From: Blasia pusilla
Lineage: Eukaryota > Marchantiophyta > Marchantiopsida > Blasiales
Length of the DNA: 64,000 bases
Assembly (NCBI GenBank): GCA_050084515.1
Contig: CM114272.1
Location: 21,700,001-21,764,000 of the forward strand
Direction of reading: 5' to 3'
The position numbers were made by a program, and so were the translations under genes. Shown here piece after piece: positions 1-8,436 of this stretch. Positions within the stretch are counted from its first letter, which is position 1; every line of letters starts with the position of its first letter. Below the pieces are notes generated by a model. That model worked only from the letters and a program-made list of their open reading frames with translations. It was not told where the DNA came from and ran no database searches.

Positions 1-92
1 TAGTCCATTTGGCTCCTACGCCCTATCCACGATAGATCTCGGCCTATCGGCTACTCGGATAAGTAGGACGGTATCGTCACTCAGATGTGACG
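1..92 (-). repeat. 3' LTR, partial (window edge)
   Basis: This segment aligns with 7955-8019: both share the run GGCTCCTACGCCCTATCCAC and the end AGATGTGAC. The left copy holds about 26 extra bases between two CACTC/TACTC-like motifs, so the two LTRs have diverged by an indel as well as substitutions. Homology stops just after AGATGTGAC in both copies, which marks the start of U3 on the minus strand. The rest of this LTR lies before base 1. Confidence 0.75.
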
Positions 93-297
93 CATAGATA
101 TCGCTACACAACATACATCGCTCGTCACATCTACACCACACAACACCGATCTTCCCCACACACGGGTCGATCCACACATGTACAAAAATCAACTCATACA
201 TATACATGGAGATCACACAACCGTCCCCCTAGCTGGCAGTTGGATCCCCCTAACTCCAGATAGAAAATATCACATCTCTCTGACATGACCTACTACC
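93..297. other. Element 3' untranslated region between PHD stop and LTR
   Basis: About 200 bases between the PHD stop codon and the LTR edge. On the plus strand there are pyrimidine-rich patches at 225-265 (CCGTCCCCCT and GATCCCCCTAACTCC), so the minus strand has purine-rich runs that could include a polypurine tract. None of them abuts the LTR edge that I infer at 92, so the priming site is not assigned. Confidence 0.35.
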
Positions 298-540
298 CTA
301 TACACATCTCGGACATATCCATCGTCCCGTGGGAACCACATCAAGAAGGGGGGTCAGACATGACATATGCCACCCTCGAGAACAACCATCACATACCAAC
401 ATGGTGGCTGCACCCCTCGCAGATCCGCACAACATACACCTCAAGCCTGCAGGTACCACTGCCAAGCTCGGATCCACCGTCCCATCTATGTTCGGAAGAT
501 GACATGGTGCACAATTGCACACATGATCCTTCCAAACCAT
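298..540 (-). pseudogene. PHD finger at the C-terminus of the retrotransposon integrase
   Basis: PHD fingers read histone H3 tails. This frame has a textbook C4HC3 spacing: Cys 35, 38, 50 and 53, His 58, and Cys 61, 76 and 79 (CX2C-X11-CX2C-X4-HX2C-X14-CX2C, bases about 438-302). Family signatures VCDGC, GWHMSCL and GRWICPRC are intact. It follows the integrase core directly, where chromoviruses place a chromodomain, and ends one residue after the last zinc ligand. A frameshift near 540 separates it from integrase in this copy, but WKDHV shortly before it looks like the original linker. Which histone mark it reads cannot be told by eye. Confidence 0.85.
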
Positions 541-1556
541 ACCTCGCGCACACGTAGGATCGTGCGCCCTGCAGTGACATCTAGCGTCGTAGGTGCCGCC
601 TGCTGTAAATACACGTAATCTCCAGGATGAAACCTCCTAATCCCTGGACGATAACCTCCTCCACGAATGGTCGCGTACCTCAATGTATCTCTATGTTGGG
701 CAATAGCTAAGTTCTCAAAGGCCATAGGCATAACTCTACAAAAAACTTCTGCCCTCTGAGAACATGCTTGCACCCACACATCTGGATCATCAAGATCTAA
801 CACCTCCGCCATGTCACGTCGAATCGCTGCAGGTAAATCTGGCTCTCTCCCAAAGAGCAAAAAGTATGGTGAAAATGACGCCAAGGATGCCTGCCGACTA
901 AAGCGATAACCCATAGCCAACCATGGCAACTGTAGGTCCCACTCCCTCAACTGTCCCCGCTGCAAGCCATACTTGCGCAATCCTCTCTTCACCGTCTGTA
1001 CCACTCTCTCCGCCAACCCATCCGCCTCAGGATGATCCCTCAACGTGGTGCGGTGATCTATCAGCGCCTGATCACACAAGGCCTGAAACTCTCCCCTAAA
1101 CTTGGTACCCTGTCAGTCAACACCTCCGCCGGTGCACCAAAGTGACTAAGCACACGATCTAGAAACGCGTAAGTTGTTCCTCGCCGCTTGTGTCGGTAGT
1201 GCCACCAACTCTATCCACTTGGAGAAATGCTCCACCATGACCAACACGTACCTATGATGACGCCCTATCAATGGCAAAGGTCCCGCAAAGTCTAAACTCT
1301 ACCGATAACCTAAACCCATAATCGGCAAAGGATGTAACTGCGAAGTGGGAGCATTGAAGGATGCTCGCACTCTGTCACATACCATACATCTGGCCACAAA
1401 CTGTTATACCCCAGTATGCATGCCGCGCCACCAATACTGAACCTGGAGTAAGCTGTAAGTACGCTTTACTCTGAAATGTCCCAACTCCTCATGGGCATGT
1501 CGCACTACACGTGCTCGCTGGGAAGGATGAGGTACCACTCGTATCCTACCATCTCC
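486..1556 (-). pseudogene. Gypsy integrase (broken)
   Basis: Integrase joins element cDNA to host DNA. The N-terminal HHCC zinc finger is readable around 1510-1385 (HAHEELGHF, then CMVC) but a TAA at 1406-1404 interrupts it. The first catalytic Asp is in SLDFAGP near 1295, preceded by a TAG at 1301-1299. The region of the second Asp near 1110 is frameshifted. The third catalytic acid lies in HPEADGLAERVVQTVKRGL in the open stretch 1079-486, which continues through YFLLFGREPDLPA and a C-terminal FHPGDYVYL strand resembling the GPY/F module. A frameshift near 540 separates it from the PHD finger. Confidence 0.85.
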
Positions 1557-2762
1557 CTATACCCGTAAAATGTGAGTCCCCTCCCACCTGAACCTCTTGG
1601 CTCTCTGTAGGATCCGATCCCGCTCCCTAGCACTCACTGTACTCGCAATGACGCCAGTGCGCAAGAACTCCACAACCTCCACATCGTCATGGATATCACG
1701 ACCACCTGTCGCCTCCTCACTAACCTCCGGATCCAAAGACTCATCATCCAATCCCACCACAAGAGTCATCACCTGTGGCTGACCTGCCATAGTCAACCAA
1801 CAAAGATAGGAAGATGCATGCCAACCGGGCACCATCTCCTCATCACTCTCTTCGTGCCATCGAGCTCCTGTGTCGTCTCTTTGACTCGGACATGGGTTAC
1901 GACTCAACCCATCCGCATCGTGGTTCAGCCGACCTGGCCTATGAACCATCTCAAACTCATACTCCTGTAGTAATAGAGCCCACCTGGCAAGCTTTCCCGT
2001 AAGCTTGTCGGACTCCATCAACCACCTCAACGGCTGATGATCAGTGATAAGTGTGAAAGGGTTGCCGAATAAATAGCACCTAAAATGTGCCACGGCCCAC
2101 ACTGCAGCCAAGCATTCTCCCTCGTAGGAGCTGAACTTTGCCTCTGCAATGTTGTTGGATCGGCTCGCGTAAGCCACAACGAACTCCCTCTCCTCGTCAT
2201 CCCTCTGAGTAAGCACTGCTCCTAGACCCAACATGCTCCAATCCGTATGTAACTGGAATGGGCGACCCCTAACCGGTCTATGTAAAATGGATGAGGACGT
2301 CAACCTGTCCTTGAGCTCCTGAAATGCTCGCTCCTGATCATCTCCCCACAACCACACCTGATCAAGTCTCGTCCACAAGGTCAAAGACTTTGCGATCGCA
2401 CTAAAACCCTTGACATACCGTCGATAGAAGTTCGCCAGTCCAAGAAATGCTCGGACTCGACTCACATCTGTAGGGCGTGGAATCTGCGCAATAGCCTCTA
2501 GCTTTGTGTGTTGAACGCCTAACCCACTCGGGTATATGGTGTGTCCCAAGTACTCAATCTGCTCCTGAAAGAATCTGCACTTGCCTGGATGTAACTTCGG
2601 TCCATGTAACTGCAATCGCCGAAACACCTCCTCCAAGTGTCGCTCATGCTCTTCAACCGTAGAACTGAAGATAAGAATATCATCTATGTAACATCGTACA
2701 AAATCCCAGCCAACCAAAATCCTATCCATCACTCTCTGAAACTCCGCAGGCGCGTTCTTCAA
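1557..2762 (-). pseudogene. Gypsy RT C-terminal half and RNase H
   Basis: This is the longest open stretch of the element (401 codons), in the same frame as the RT N-terminal half. It starts in the PFGLKNAPAEFQ block, carries the catalytic YIDD at residues 25-28, the CRFFQEQIEYLGHTI block and the thumb. RNase H follows: TDWSMLGLGAVLTQ, YEGECLAAVWAVAHFRCYLF, TDHQPLRWLM and the terminal DADGLSR. The TDWS variant in place of TDAS is shared with related non-seed-plant gypsy elements, to my recollection. The end leads into integrase, with an acidic linker (DDESLDPEVSEEATGG) between. Confidence 0.9.
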
Positions 2763-2771
2763 CCCAAATGG

Positions 2772-3329
2772 TTAGAACTGCCACTGATACAAGCAATCTC
2801 TCCCGAACCGATCTATCCCCGAATCGTTGTCTTCTCCTGTCCTCCAACCTGATAGGAAAGCGATGATAGCCAAAGACGGAGATCTAAAAATCAAGATCTT
2901 TGCATGCCCTACCGCATCAAAGATCTCCTCAGGAGTAGGCATGGCATACGGATCTGACCTCGTCTGTCGGTTGATAGGACGGTAATCTCCACACATCCGC
3001 CTATCCGTCCAATTGCCATACATATCCTTCTTCGCCGACATGACTGTGGCAGATGCATACTCCCCATGTGATAACTCCACAAGTCTTGCCTCCAACAAGT
3101 CCTGACTCCTGCTTTGAATCAAGGCTCGCTCCATATCAGAATACCTGTAGGGTCGACGAAAGATCGGCGTATCACTAGCCAACTCAATCCATATCCCGGG
3201 ACCCTTCAGCGTACCCAAGTCTCTTATACTGAAGGCAAAACAACTGACATGCCCTCTCAGAAACCTATGAACTCCCCATCGCTCTCCTCCTATCAACTTG
3301 AGACCTATCACAGGCTCCCAAGTCTCCAT
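2772..3329 (-). pseudogene. Gypsy reverse transcriptase, N-terminal half (broken)
   Basis: Fingers and palm region of a Ty3/gypsy RT. Visible motifs are IFRRPYRYSDMER, SATVMSAKKD, RMCGDYRPINRQT and DPYAMPTPEEIFDAVG. The palm block that should read like LDLRxGYHQ is scrambled by small frameshifts around 2840-2900: pieces of it appear in the other two frames. The frame then recovers at GIDRFGRDCLYQWQF and meets a TAA at 2774-2772 just before PFGLKNAP. So at least one stop and two frameshifts disable this domain. Confidence 0.85.
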
Positions 3330-3371
3330 CGTGACCTCACTCAGAGAGGACGCAACCTCCGGCTTTGGTTG

Positions 3372-3692
3372 CTATATAGCAATCCTAGCCACCTCCGCAA
3401 TAGCCACTCCACTCTGACCTCCTACACCATGCTCCACATCTGAAAAATGAACATGTGCTACTCTAGCCGCCTTCGCACTCTCTGCTCGAACGACGTCCCA
3501 AGAAGTCCATGGGTGCCTATCTCTCCTCGTCTCGCCCCCAGCCAATGCCTGTACAGACCGTGTAGGCAGTGGTCCAACTCGTGGACGTGACGGCATGGAT
3601 GACACTCGCATCCGTCTCTGCTCAGCCATACCCAGGTGACTATCCATGTGAGACAGTTGAGGTCCATCGCCTGCCCCAACACCTGTCTCCAT
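3372..3692 (-). pseudogene. Linker between methyltransferase and reverse transcriptase
   Basis: This open stretch is in the same frame as the downstream RT (3329-2772) and is separated from it only by a TAG at 3374-3372. It overlaps the motif X end of the methyltransferase, which reads in another frame. It is rich in Arg, Ser, Gly and Val and shows no domain I recognise. The stop is followed by CAA CCA, which fits the UAG-CAR-YYA leaky-stop context (see findings). The most economical reading is a tether joining methyltransferase and RT in one Pol protein. Confidence 0.5.
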
Positions 3693-4773
3693 GATGCTTC
3701 AGTAATCCCTGGCACTGCCGTAGTACCGGTAGTGAACCCCATGGCACGCTCGCGCTCATCTGCTGTAGGCTCCTCCAATACTCCGGTCACCTCATCCCAA
3801 ATCATGTCTGGACCTCCTGACGAAAGGCATGGGATGCTGGGAAGCTCACCAACGTAGGTAAGGTTGCCCTCAACTCCCCCACCCTATTGGCCATGGCCAA
3901 CGGTGGTCTATCATCCCGTGTCACCACCTGAGATCGACGCCTTGAGCCCAAAATAGCATCCACTGTGAGATGTGGTGCTCTCTGGACTCCATTGTAGGCT
4001 CGACTCAGTACCTCTGATGGTATCAGGTTTGTCCACCACAGTCGTGGACGATGGGCACGTGACCCAACTCTCACTGCATCTAACAACACAGCAGGTCCTA
4101 ACCAGGACCTCACCTGATGTACACTCGTCATCACACGTGCACGAGTGTCTCCCAACAACGGCACGTTCTCCAAAATGTACGCTGGAGAACATATCTGACT
4201 CTCTTGCAAGTGTCGTACTACTCGCAGCATCTCCCAAAACATACCTGACCTCGGATCCTACAATCCAAATCCTCGGCCAGCGGATGAATGACCCTGACAT
4301 GGCCATCCAGCAATCACCAAATGAATGGTACCAACTCTATCCAGATCCTGCGCCCCCACCAAAGATATGTCGACGGGAAGCGTATGCTGGTATCCCCGTA
4401 CTGCAGATACCGACAACAACTCAGGATACCTCTGGACCAATCTTGCCACGTGACGTAATGATACTCGCCGCGCGGTCTCATCTCTCTCCACATAAAGGTA
4501 CTGATGCACCCGTATGCCCGCCTGCAATATGCCAGCCAATCCGGTGCTAATCCCTCCGAATAGATCTAACACCCTAACACCCTCCTCTAGGCACTGCCAC
4601 ACAACAGGTGTGGTATCTAGTGGGTTCATCGTCTCCACTCCAAGAGCCCGATCACCACGTGACTCTCGCTGCTCTGGGATAAAAACTTGACTCCACGCCT
4701 GCCTCACGAGGTCATCGGCACTCCTCTGTAGCTCTCGAGTCGTACCCCATAATGGTGAAGAGGCACCCGCCAT
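3640..4773 (-). pseudogene. DNMT3-like cytosine-5 DNA methyltransferase domain inside the retrotransposon (broken)
   Basis: This domain would transfer a methyl group from S-adenosylmethionine to C5 of cytosine. Key motifs occur in the right order. Motif I is VLDLFGG with a GLA continuation (residues 68-80 from 4773). Motif IV is GWPCQG with the catalytic Cys near base 4298. Motif VI is ILENVPLLGD (near 4170). Motif VIII is SRAHRPRLWWTNL (near 4050). Motifs IX-X are ERERAMGF and LGQAMDLN (3750-3656). The AHRxR-W-NL form of motif VIII and the ISTGL form of motif I resemble DNMT3 more than DNMT1/CMT. An in-frame TAG at 4260-4258 splits motif IV from VI. After motif VIII the frame ends at 3802 in an ATGA overlap, and motif X is in the next frame. 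Roughly 380 residues is the size of a complete catalytic domain. It sits between protease and RT, probably as part of Pol. Confidence 0.88.
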
Positions 4774-4919
4774 GGCCTATCTCTCCGTGGGACTATCCGC
4801 CGCATGTGCGTTCCCCTCCAACAACTCTCATGGCCAGCTAACACTACCTGTGAAAGCCGCCAACGTGGTCACAGACTCGCCTCGTGATTGACCACCTCGT
4901 CCCGCAAACTGCACGGGTA

Positions 4920-5462
4920 ACTGACTCATCTGACCACCATCCTGGCCGATAAGCAATGGTCTCCTCCTAGAAGTCAAGGATGAATCCTAGGGGATATAAC
5001 ACTGTACTCCCCACCAACACATCGTACGACTCAGGAGGTGTCGTAATCGCACGTGTGCACACCATAGCACTATCCGTCGCATGCTCTCGCTGGACTCTCA
5101 CAACAATCTCCTATAGAGTCATATACTGAGTGGGTGATACGCCCCCAATCGATCTGTATCTGGAAGGGACAAGGCTCAATGTCGGCCTTCCGTAACCCCA
5201 ATGCTAAACACGCCGCCTTCCCTAACATCAAGGGTTGCGCTCCCGAATCAAGTAGGGACGCGGCTGGTGGTATATCTTGTCCCCGTCGGACTAACCAAGC
5301 GAAATACTCGGCTCGATTATCCAAAGTAACACTCACGCCAGGTGTCACCATTGCCGCTCTATGGCGGTCGGTGGCATATCTACCAACCGCCGCCCGCCGA
5401 TGCCATGACTCGTGGGAACGTCCCAAGCATCGGCTCTGAGGGCAAGTCCACCACCTCCTCAA
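4920..5462 (-). pseudogene. Retrotransposon aspartic protease (broken)
   Basis: The retropepsin-type protease matures the polyprotein. The active-site triad D-S-G occurs in LLDSGAQPLMLG, about residue 72 of the open stretch 5462-5070 (near base 5249). It is followed by CPFQIQ, where the flap region should start. The C-terminal strand, including the YDVLVGSTVLYPLGF motif, lies in sequence to about 4980, after a break near 5070-5130. A TAG at 4969-4967 falls where this family has an aromatic residue. The DSGAQPLMLG version is characteristic of a gypsy group in mosses, lycophytes and streptophyte algae, as far as I recall. The linker upstream (5901-5380) is in another frame. Confidence 0.75.
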
Positions 5463-5994
5463 CTACCTCTGAACAAGAAGCAGTCACCTCTCCATGCTCA
5501 CACAACGTGGCGGCCAACCGAAACACCTCAGCTGGTCCATCTCCCAACGTCGCCAACTCTCTGGCGGAAAATAGTGGAGTCTGACTCACTCTGGTGGCCA
5601 CCTCCAACACTATGGTCGACGCAGACTCCACTCGAGCCGGCATAGGAGTTGTCACTCCAACTCCTCGTGACGTCGACGTAGGTGCGTGAAGTGTAGGCAC
5701 CGCTCGTCGTCGAGGCACCATCGATGGTGTGTGTAGTGCCTCCGACAATGTGAACGACTGTGGAACCCTGGCTTGCCGCCCATTGGTGCCCTCTGGTGGG
5801 TCAATCTCAACTCCACCTCTCGATGGCTCGGTGCCTCTCGCAGCACCCCGAGTCACCACTGCAACTGCCTCAACCTGGGCTGCACTACACATGAATCCCA
5901 TACTGGAGAGATCCCCACCCGGGTCAGGGTAAGAGGTAGAGGCCGAGTCACACTAGCACTCGCAGACTCCGTGCCTTCCTAAGCCGCATCATCG

Positions 5995-6249
5995 TCATGG
6001 CAGCAATCCTCTGCTCCAATTGATCGATGCGTGAGAGAAGCGCCGCTCTGGTGCTCCTGCTCCATCTCCTCTGGCTGGTGGTGGTCCTCTACCACCACTT
6101 CTAGGAAGAACTCCCCAACCTCCTCCAGGATGACCGCCCCCAGGCCCTCGGCCTACCTCTGGACGTGCCCCTCGTCGAAGGTCAAAACATCTATCCCTAG
6201 TGTGACCATATTTGTGGCAATGGTCACACTGGTGTTGTGGTGGGGCCAT
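5995..6249 (-). pseudogene. gag nucleocapsid zinc knuckle
   Basis: This frame carries a canonical CX2CX4HX4C knuckle, CDHCHKYGHTRDRC, at residues 8 to 21, the nucleic-acid-binding motif of retroelement nucleocapsids. It is followed by an Arg/Gly/Pro-rich stretch typical of the gag-protease junction. It overlaps the end of the capsid frame but is shifted relative to it, so a frameshift separates the two. Reading goes on, in the same frame and after a stop, into 5901-5380, a Thr/Ser/Ala-rich linker without recognisable motifs. Confidence 0.7.
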
Positions 6250-7380
6250 CCTCTGTGGCTCCTGAGCAATCGGAGGCGCTGGTGGTCCTCTCCCATCTTT
6301 GTGGCGATCTCTCGCCTATGGGCCCCTCCACACGTCCAACAAGACCACATCGGTCCGTGTTGGGCAACATATGTAGGTGCCGGTCGTTGCCTCATAGGCT
6401 CACGGTACCCGCCCTGCTCTCTAGGCACACTGGCCCGCTCCCGTGGTACTGGTGCTCGCTGTGGCACCTGTGGGGTCACCGCCGCTCGTGGACCCGTCGA
6501 CTCTCGAGAAAATCCAGCGGTCAATACCTGCTCCTCACTCATGTTGAGCTCAATACGCTCAGACAACTCAAAGACCACCTTCAATGAGGGCTTCGCTGTG
6601 TGAATCACCGCATCTCGGACTCTCCTCCGTAGTTCTCGGTCCAGAACCGCGTACCAATATTGGACTGACTGCGCCTCAGTCACTCCAAACGTAGCAATGA
6701 TCAGCCTCCTCATGCGTGTGAATGCCTCTCTCAGACTCTCACCCGATCGTCGCTGAAAATCCTGTAGACTCTTCAACTTGTCGGTGCGTACGCCCTGGTA
6801 GCTCTTCCCCAACTGTCGGAAGAACTCCACTGTGGGGCTGAAGCTGGGTGGCCCTCTACCACCAGAGGTCTCTGCCACATCGCCTGTCTCACTGCCCTCC
6901 TCTCCATCTAGTCTCCGGGCTGATGGTGTGGGTCTCTCTCCTCTCACAATCCCATCATATGCCTCGCGACCACTAGTGGACACATACCCTGGAGCCCAAT
7001 ACATCCTCCAAGCATCGATCTCTACTGAATATAGTGATCGAAACTCCATGTAGTCATCCATCGGAGGACCCTCCAAGTGCTAGAACAACCCCTTCCATGC
7101 CATGAAAGGGTTGAACCGTGTCTCCTGGAAGTCGCACCATGTGTCGAACTCCTGGATGAAATCATCTAAGTCGATGGTACTAACTGCACCCGAGAAACGA
7201 CGCATGCCCCGATGGCCCATGTCGTCCATCTCCTACCTAGTACTACTGTCTCTGTCGGTGATCTCGTCACGCACCGGTGTCGATGATGACGATCCGATCC
7301 ACAGATGGATGTCGAGGGAGCTCCTCACTGGTAACCCCTCGGTATCTCACTCCACTCCGTGTCACACCACTACCACTGCT
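6153..7380 (-). pseudogene. gag polyprotein, capsid region (broken)
   Basis: Structural Gag protein of the gypsy element, which packages element RNA. The largest open stretch is 7076-6153. It includes a retrotransposon-gag signature, LKSLQDFQRRSGESLREAF followed by TRMRRLI, about 100 to 140 residues into that stretch. Reading continues upstream in the same frame through in-frame TAG codons at 7082-7080 and 7235-7233. A methionine at 7229 opens a segment (MDDMGHRGMRRFSGAV) that is also present in a related copy at 8345-8436. Serine/glycine-rich N-terminal sequence can be followed to about 7380 in another frame. The 3' end runs into a first zinc-knuckle-like CWTCGGAH whose final cysteine is lost, apparently by a frameshift. 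Confidence 0.75.
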
Positions 7381-7515
7381 CGCACTACCCCGTTCTTCCG
7401 AACCCTGGAAGAACGCCGTGATGACAAACCATGTCTCACCCGCTCAAGCACTCAGACTCACCGAGAGTCTACCACACGCCTCACTAGCTCACCTATGCTA
7501 ACGTCAATCCCGTGA

Positions 7516-7726
7516 CTTTCCTAAGCCATCTTTCTCATGTAAAAGTAAAGAGTAGTAAAAACGACACACCCGGCCTAAAACTCCACTACTCAATCTACAT
7601 TGGCATATCGAGCCTCGTCCACCCTGTGCTATCAAGGAATCCGGACGCTAGCACCCTAGTCCTAGCTCACACACATACAAGGGAGGTGCTCCAACGGCCC
7701 AACATGAGAAAGATGGCTTAGGAAAG
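7516..7726. repeat. 25-bp perfect inverted repeat within the gypsy 5' LTR/leader
   Basis: Bases 7702-7726 (ACATGAGAAAGATGGCTTAG and GAAAG) are the exact reverse complement of 7516-7540. The right arm also holds its own hairpin at 7712-7731, GATGGCTT-AGGA-AAGCCATC, just downstream of the minus-strand TATA box. So the expected start of the element RNA can fold locally or pair with sequence about 165 bases further in. Confidence 0.85.
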
Positions 7727-7736
7727 CCATCTTCCT

Positions 7737-7748
7737 CTCTTATATAGG
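7737..7748 (-). promoter_or_regulatory. LTR TATA box
   Basis: The minus strand reads CCTATATAAGAG, a good plant TATA box inside the 5' LTR. A start site about 30 bases downstream would fall near 7710, inside the hairpin at 7712-7731. The related fragment at 8437-8645 keeps a TATATAA at the same relative place. Confidence 0.6.
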
Positions 7749-8019
7749 TTGGGAAGAGCCAAAAGGATCTTCCCCAAAAAATAGCCCTTCCCTTGGTAAC
7801 CTACGCGCACAGGTTACCAGGGGCAAGTGACCTGGTCAACAAGTCACCCGGCTGTAAAAGACCTCAACGTGAAAGTCGTCAGAAACGATGTTCCTGACAC
7901 AATGGACCTATCCTCAACCTCATCCGACACTGTGGGACAAAGTTACACTCAAGATAGTCCGCTGGCTCCTACGCCCTATCCACGATAGATCTCGGCCTAT
8001 CGGCTACTCAGATGTGACA

Positions 8020-8215
8020 CCTTATTCTCTCAAGAGATATAGCAAGGAATCTCAGACGCAAAGTTATCTTAAAGCCCAACTCTTGTAAAATATATGTAAT
8101 CTTGTCATACCAAGCTCTTGGAGCTTTCTTGAGCATGTACAAAGCTTTCTTTCACTTGCATACACAAAATATAAACTTAGGATGCTCATATCCACTTGGT
8201 TGAGTCCGAGGTAGT
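8020..8215 (-). pseudogene. Ty1/copia reverse transcriptase fragment
   Basis: On the minus strand the segment translates in one frame as PSGYEHPKFIFCVCK, stop, KKALYMLKKAPRAWYDKI and TYILQELGF. This is the copia RT region also present at 17394-17650 (PHGYEHPKFPFRVC, WHGKITYVLQELGFQVC). One TGA interrupts it. It abuts the gypsy LTR end at 8019 and so marks the site into which the gypsy element probably jumped. Confidence 0.75.
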
Positions 8216-8436
8216 TCCAGCAGTAATGGTGGTGTGATACGGAGTGGAGTGAGATACTGAGGAGTTTTGAGTGAGGAGCTATTTGGACTTTCATCCGTAG
8301 CTGGATCGTCATCACTAGACATCCGGTCTTGTGACAAGATTGCAGTGAGGGATAATGTCACGTGGAGGGAGATGAACGACATGGGCTATCGAGGCTTATG
8401 TCATTTCTTGGGTGCGGTAGGCACCATCGACTTAAA
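8185..8436 (+). pseudogene. gag N-terminal fragment of a related gypsy element, inverted
   Basis: On the plus strand this reads SEELFGLSSVAGSS, then WREMNDMGYRGLCHFLGAVG and TIDL. It matches the gag N-terminus of the main element (minus strand, about 7380-7170, MDDMGHRGMRRFSGAV and STIDL) at roughly 70 per cent of bases by eye. Orientation is opposite to the main element, so this is a second, rearranged relative. It ends abruptly at 8436, where sequence related to the LTR/leader begins in the other orientation. Confidence 0.65.

Larger units (their letters stand above)
1..8019 (-). mobile_element. Ty3/gypsy LTR retrotransposon carrying a C5-DNA methyltransferase and a PHD finger (decayed)
   Basis: Read on the minus strand the element runs 5' LTR (ending near 8019), gag, CCHC knuckle, aspartic protease, cytosine-5 methyltransferase, reverse transcriptase, RNase H, integrase, PHD finger and 3' LTR (1-92, cut by the window edge). 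RT before integrase places it in Ty3/gypsy. The terminal repeat is visible directly: bases 1-92 match 7955-8019 closely, apart from about 26 extra bases in the left copy. The right end stops inside a copia RT fragment, so this element probably inserted into an older copia copy. Several in-frame stops and frameshifts mean this copy cannot encode a full polyprotein without recoding. Methyltransferase-bearing retrotransposons are known from charophyte algae and dinoflagellates, and this looks like the same kind of capture. No target site duplication can be checked, because the left end lies outside the window. Confidence 0.9.
7513..8019 (-). repeat. 5' LTR of the gypsy element (inner edge approximate)
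   Basis: The outer edge at 8019 is set by where homology to the left LTR stops. Reading on the minus strand it begins TGTCACATC. The inner edge is uncertain because the matching part of the 3' LTR is outside the window. I placed it near 7513, where the plus strand reads TGACTTTCC and a 25-bp inverted repeat begins. A minus-strand TATA box lies at 7737-7748. No convincing tRNA primer binding site was found next to this edge. Confidence 0.5.

Noticed and set aside
7102-7515. 137-codon plus-strand frame
   Set aside because: It is the reverse strand of the gypsy gag leader. The homology with 8185-8436 shows that the coding sense is the opposite one.
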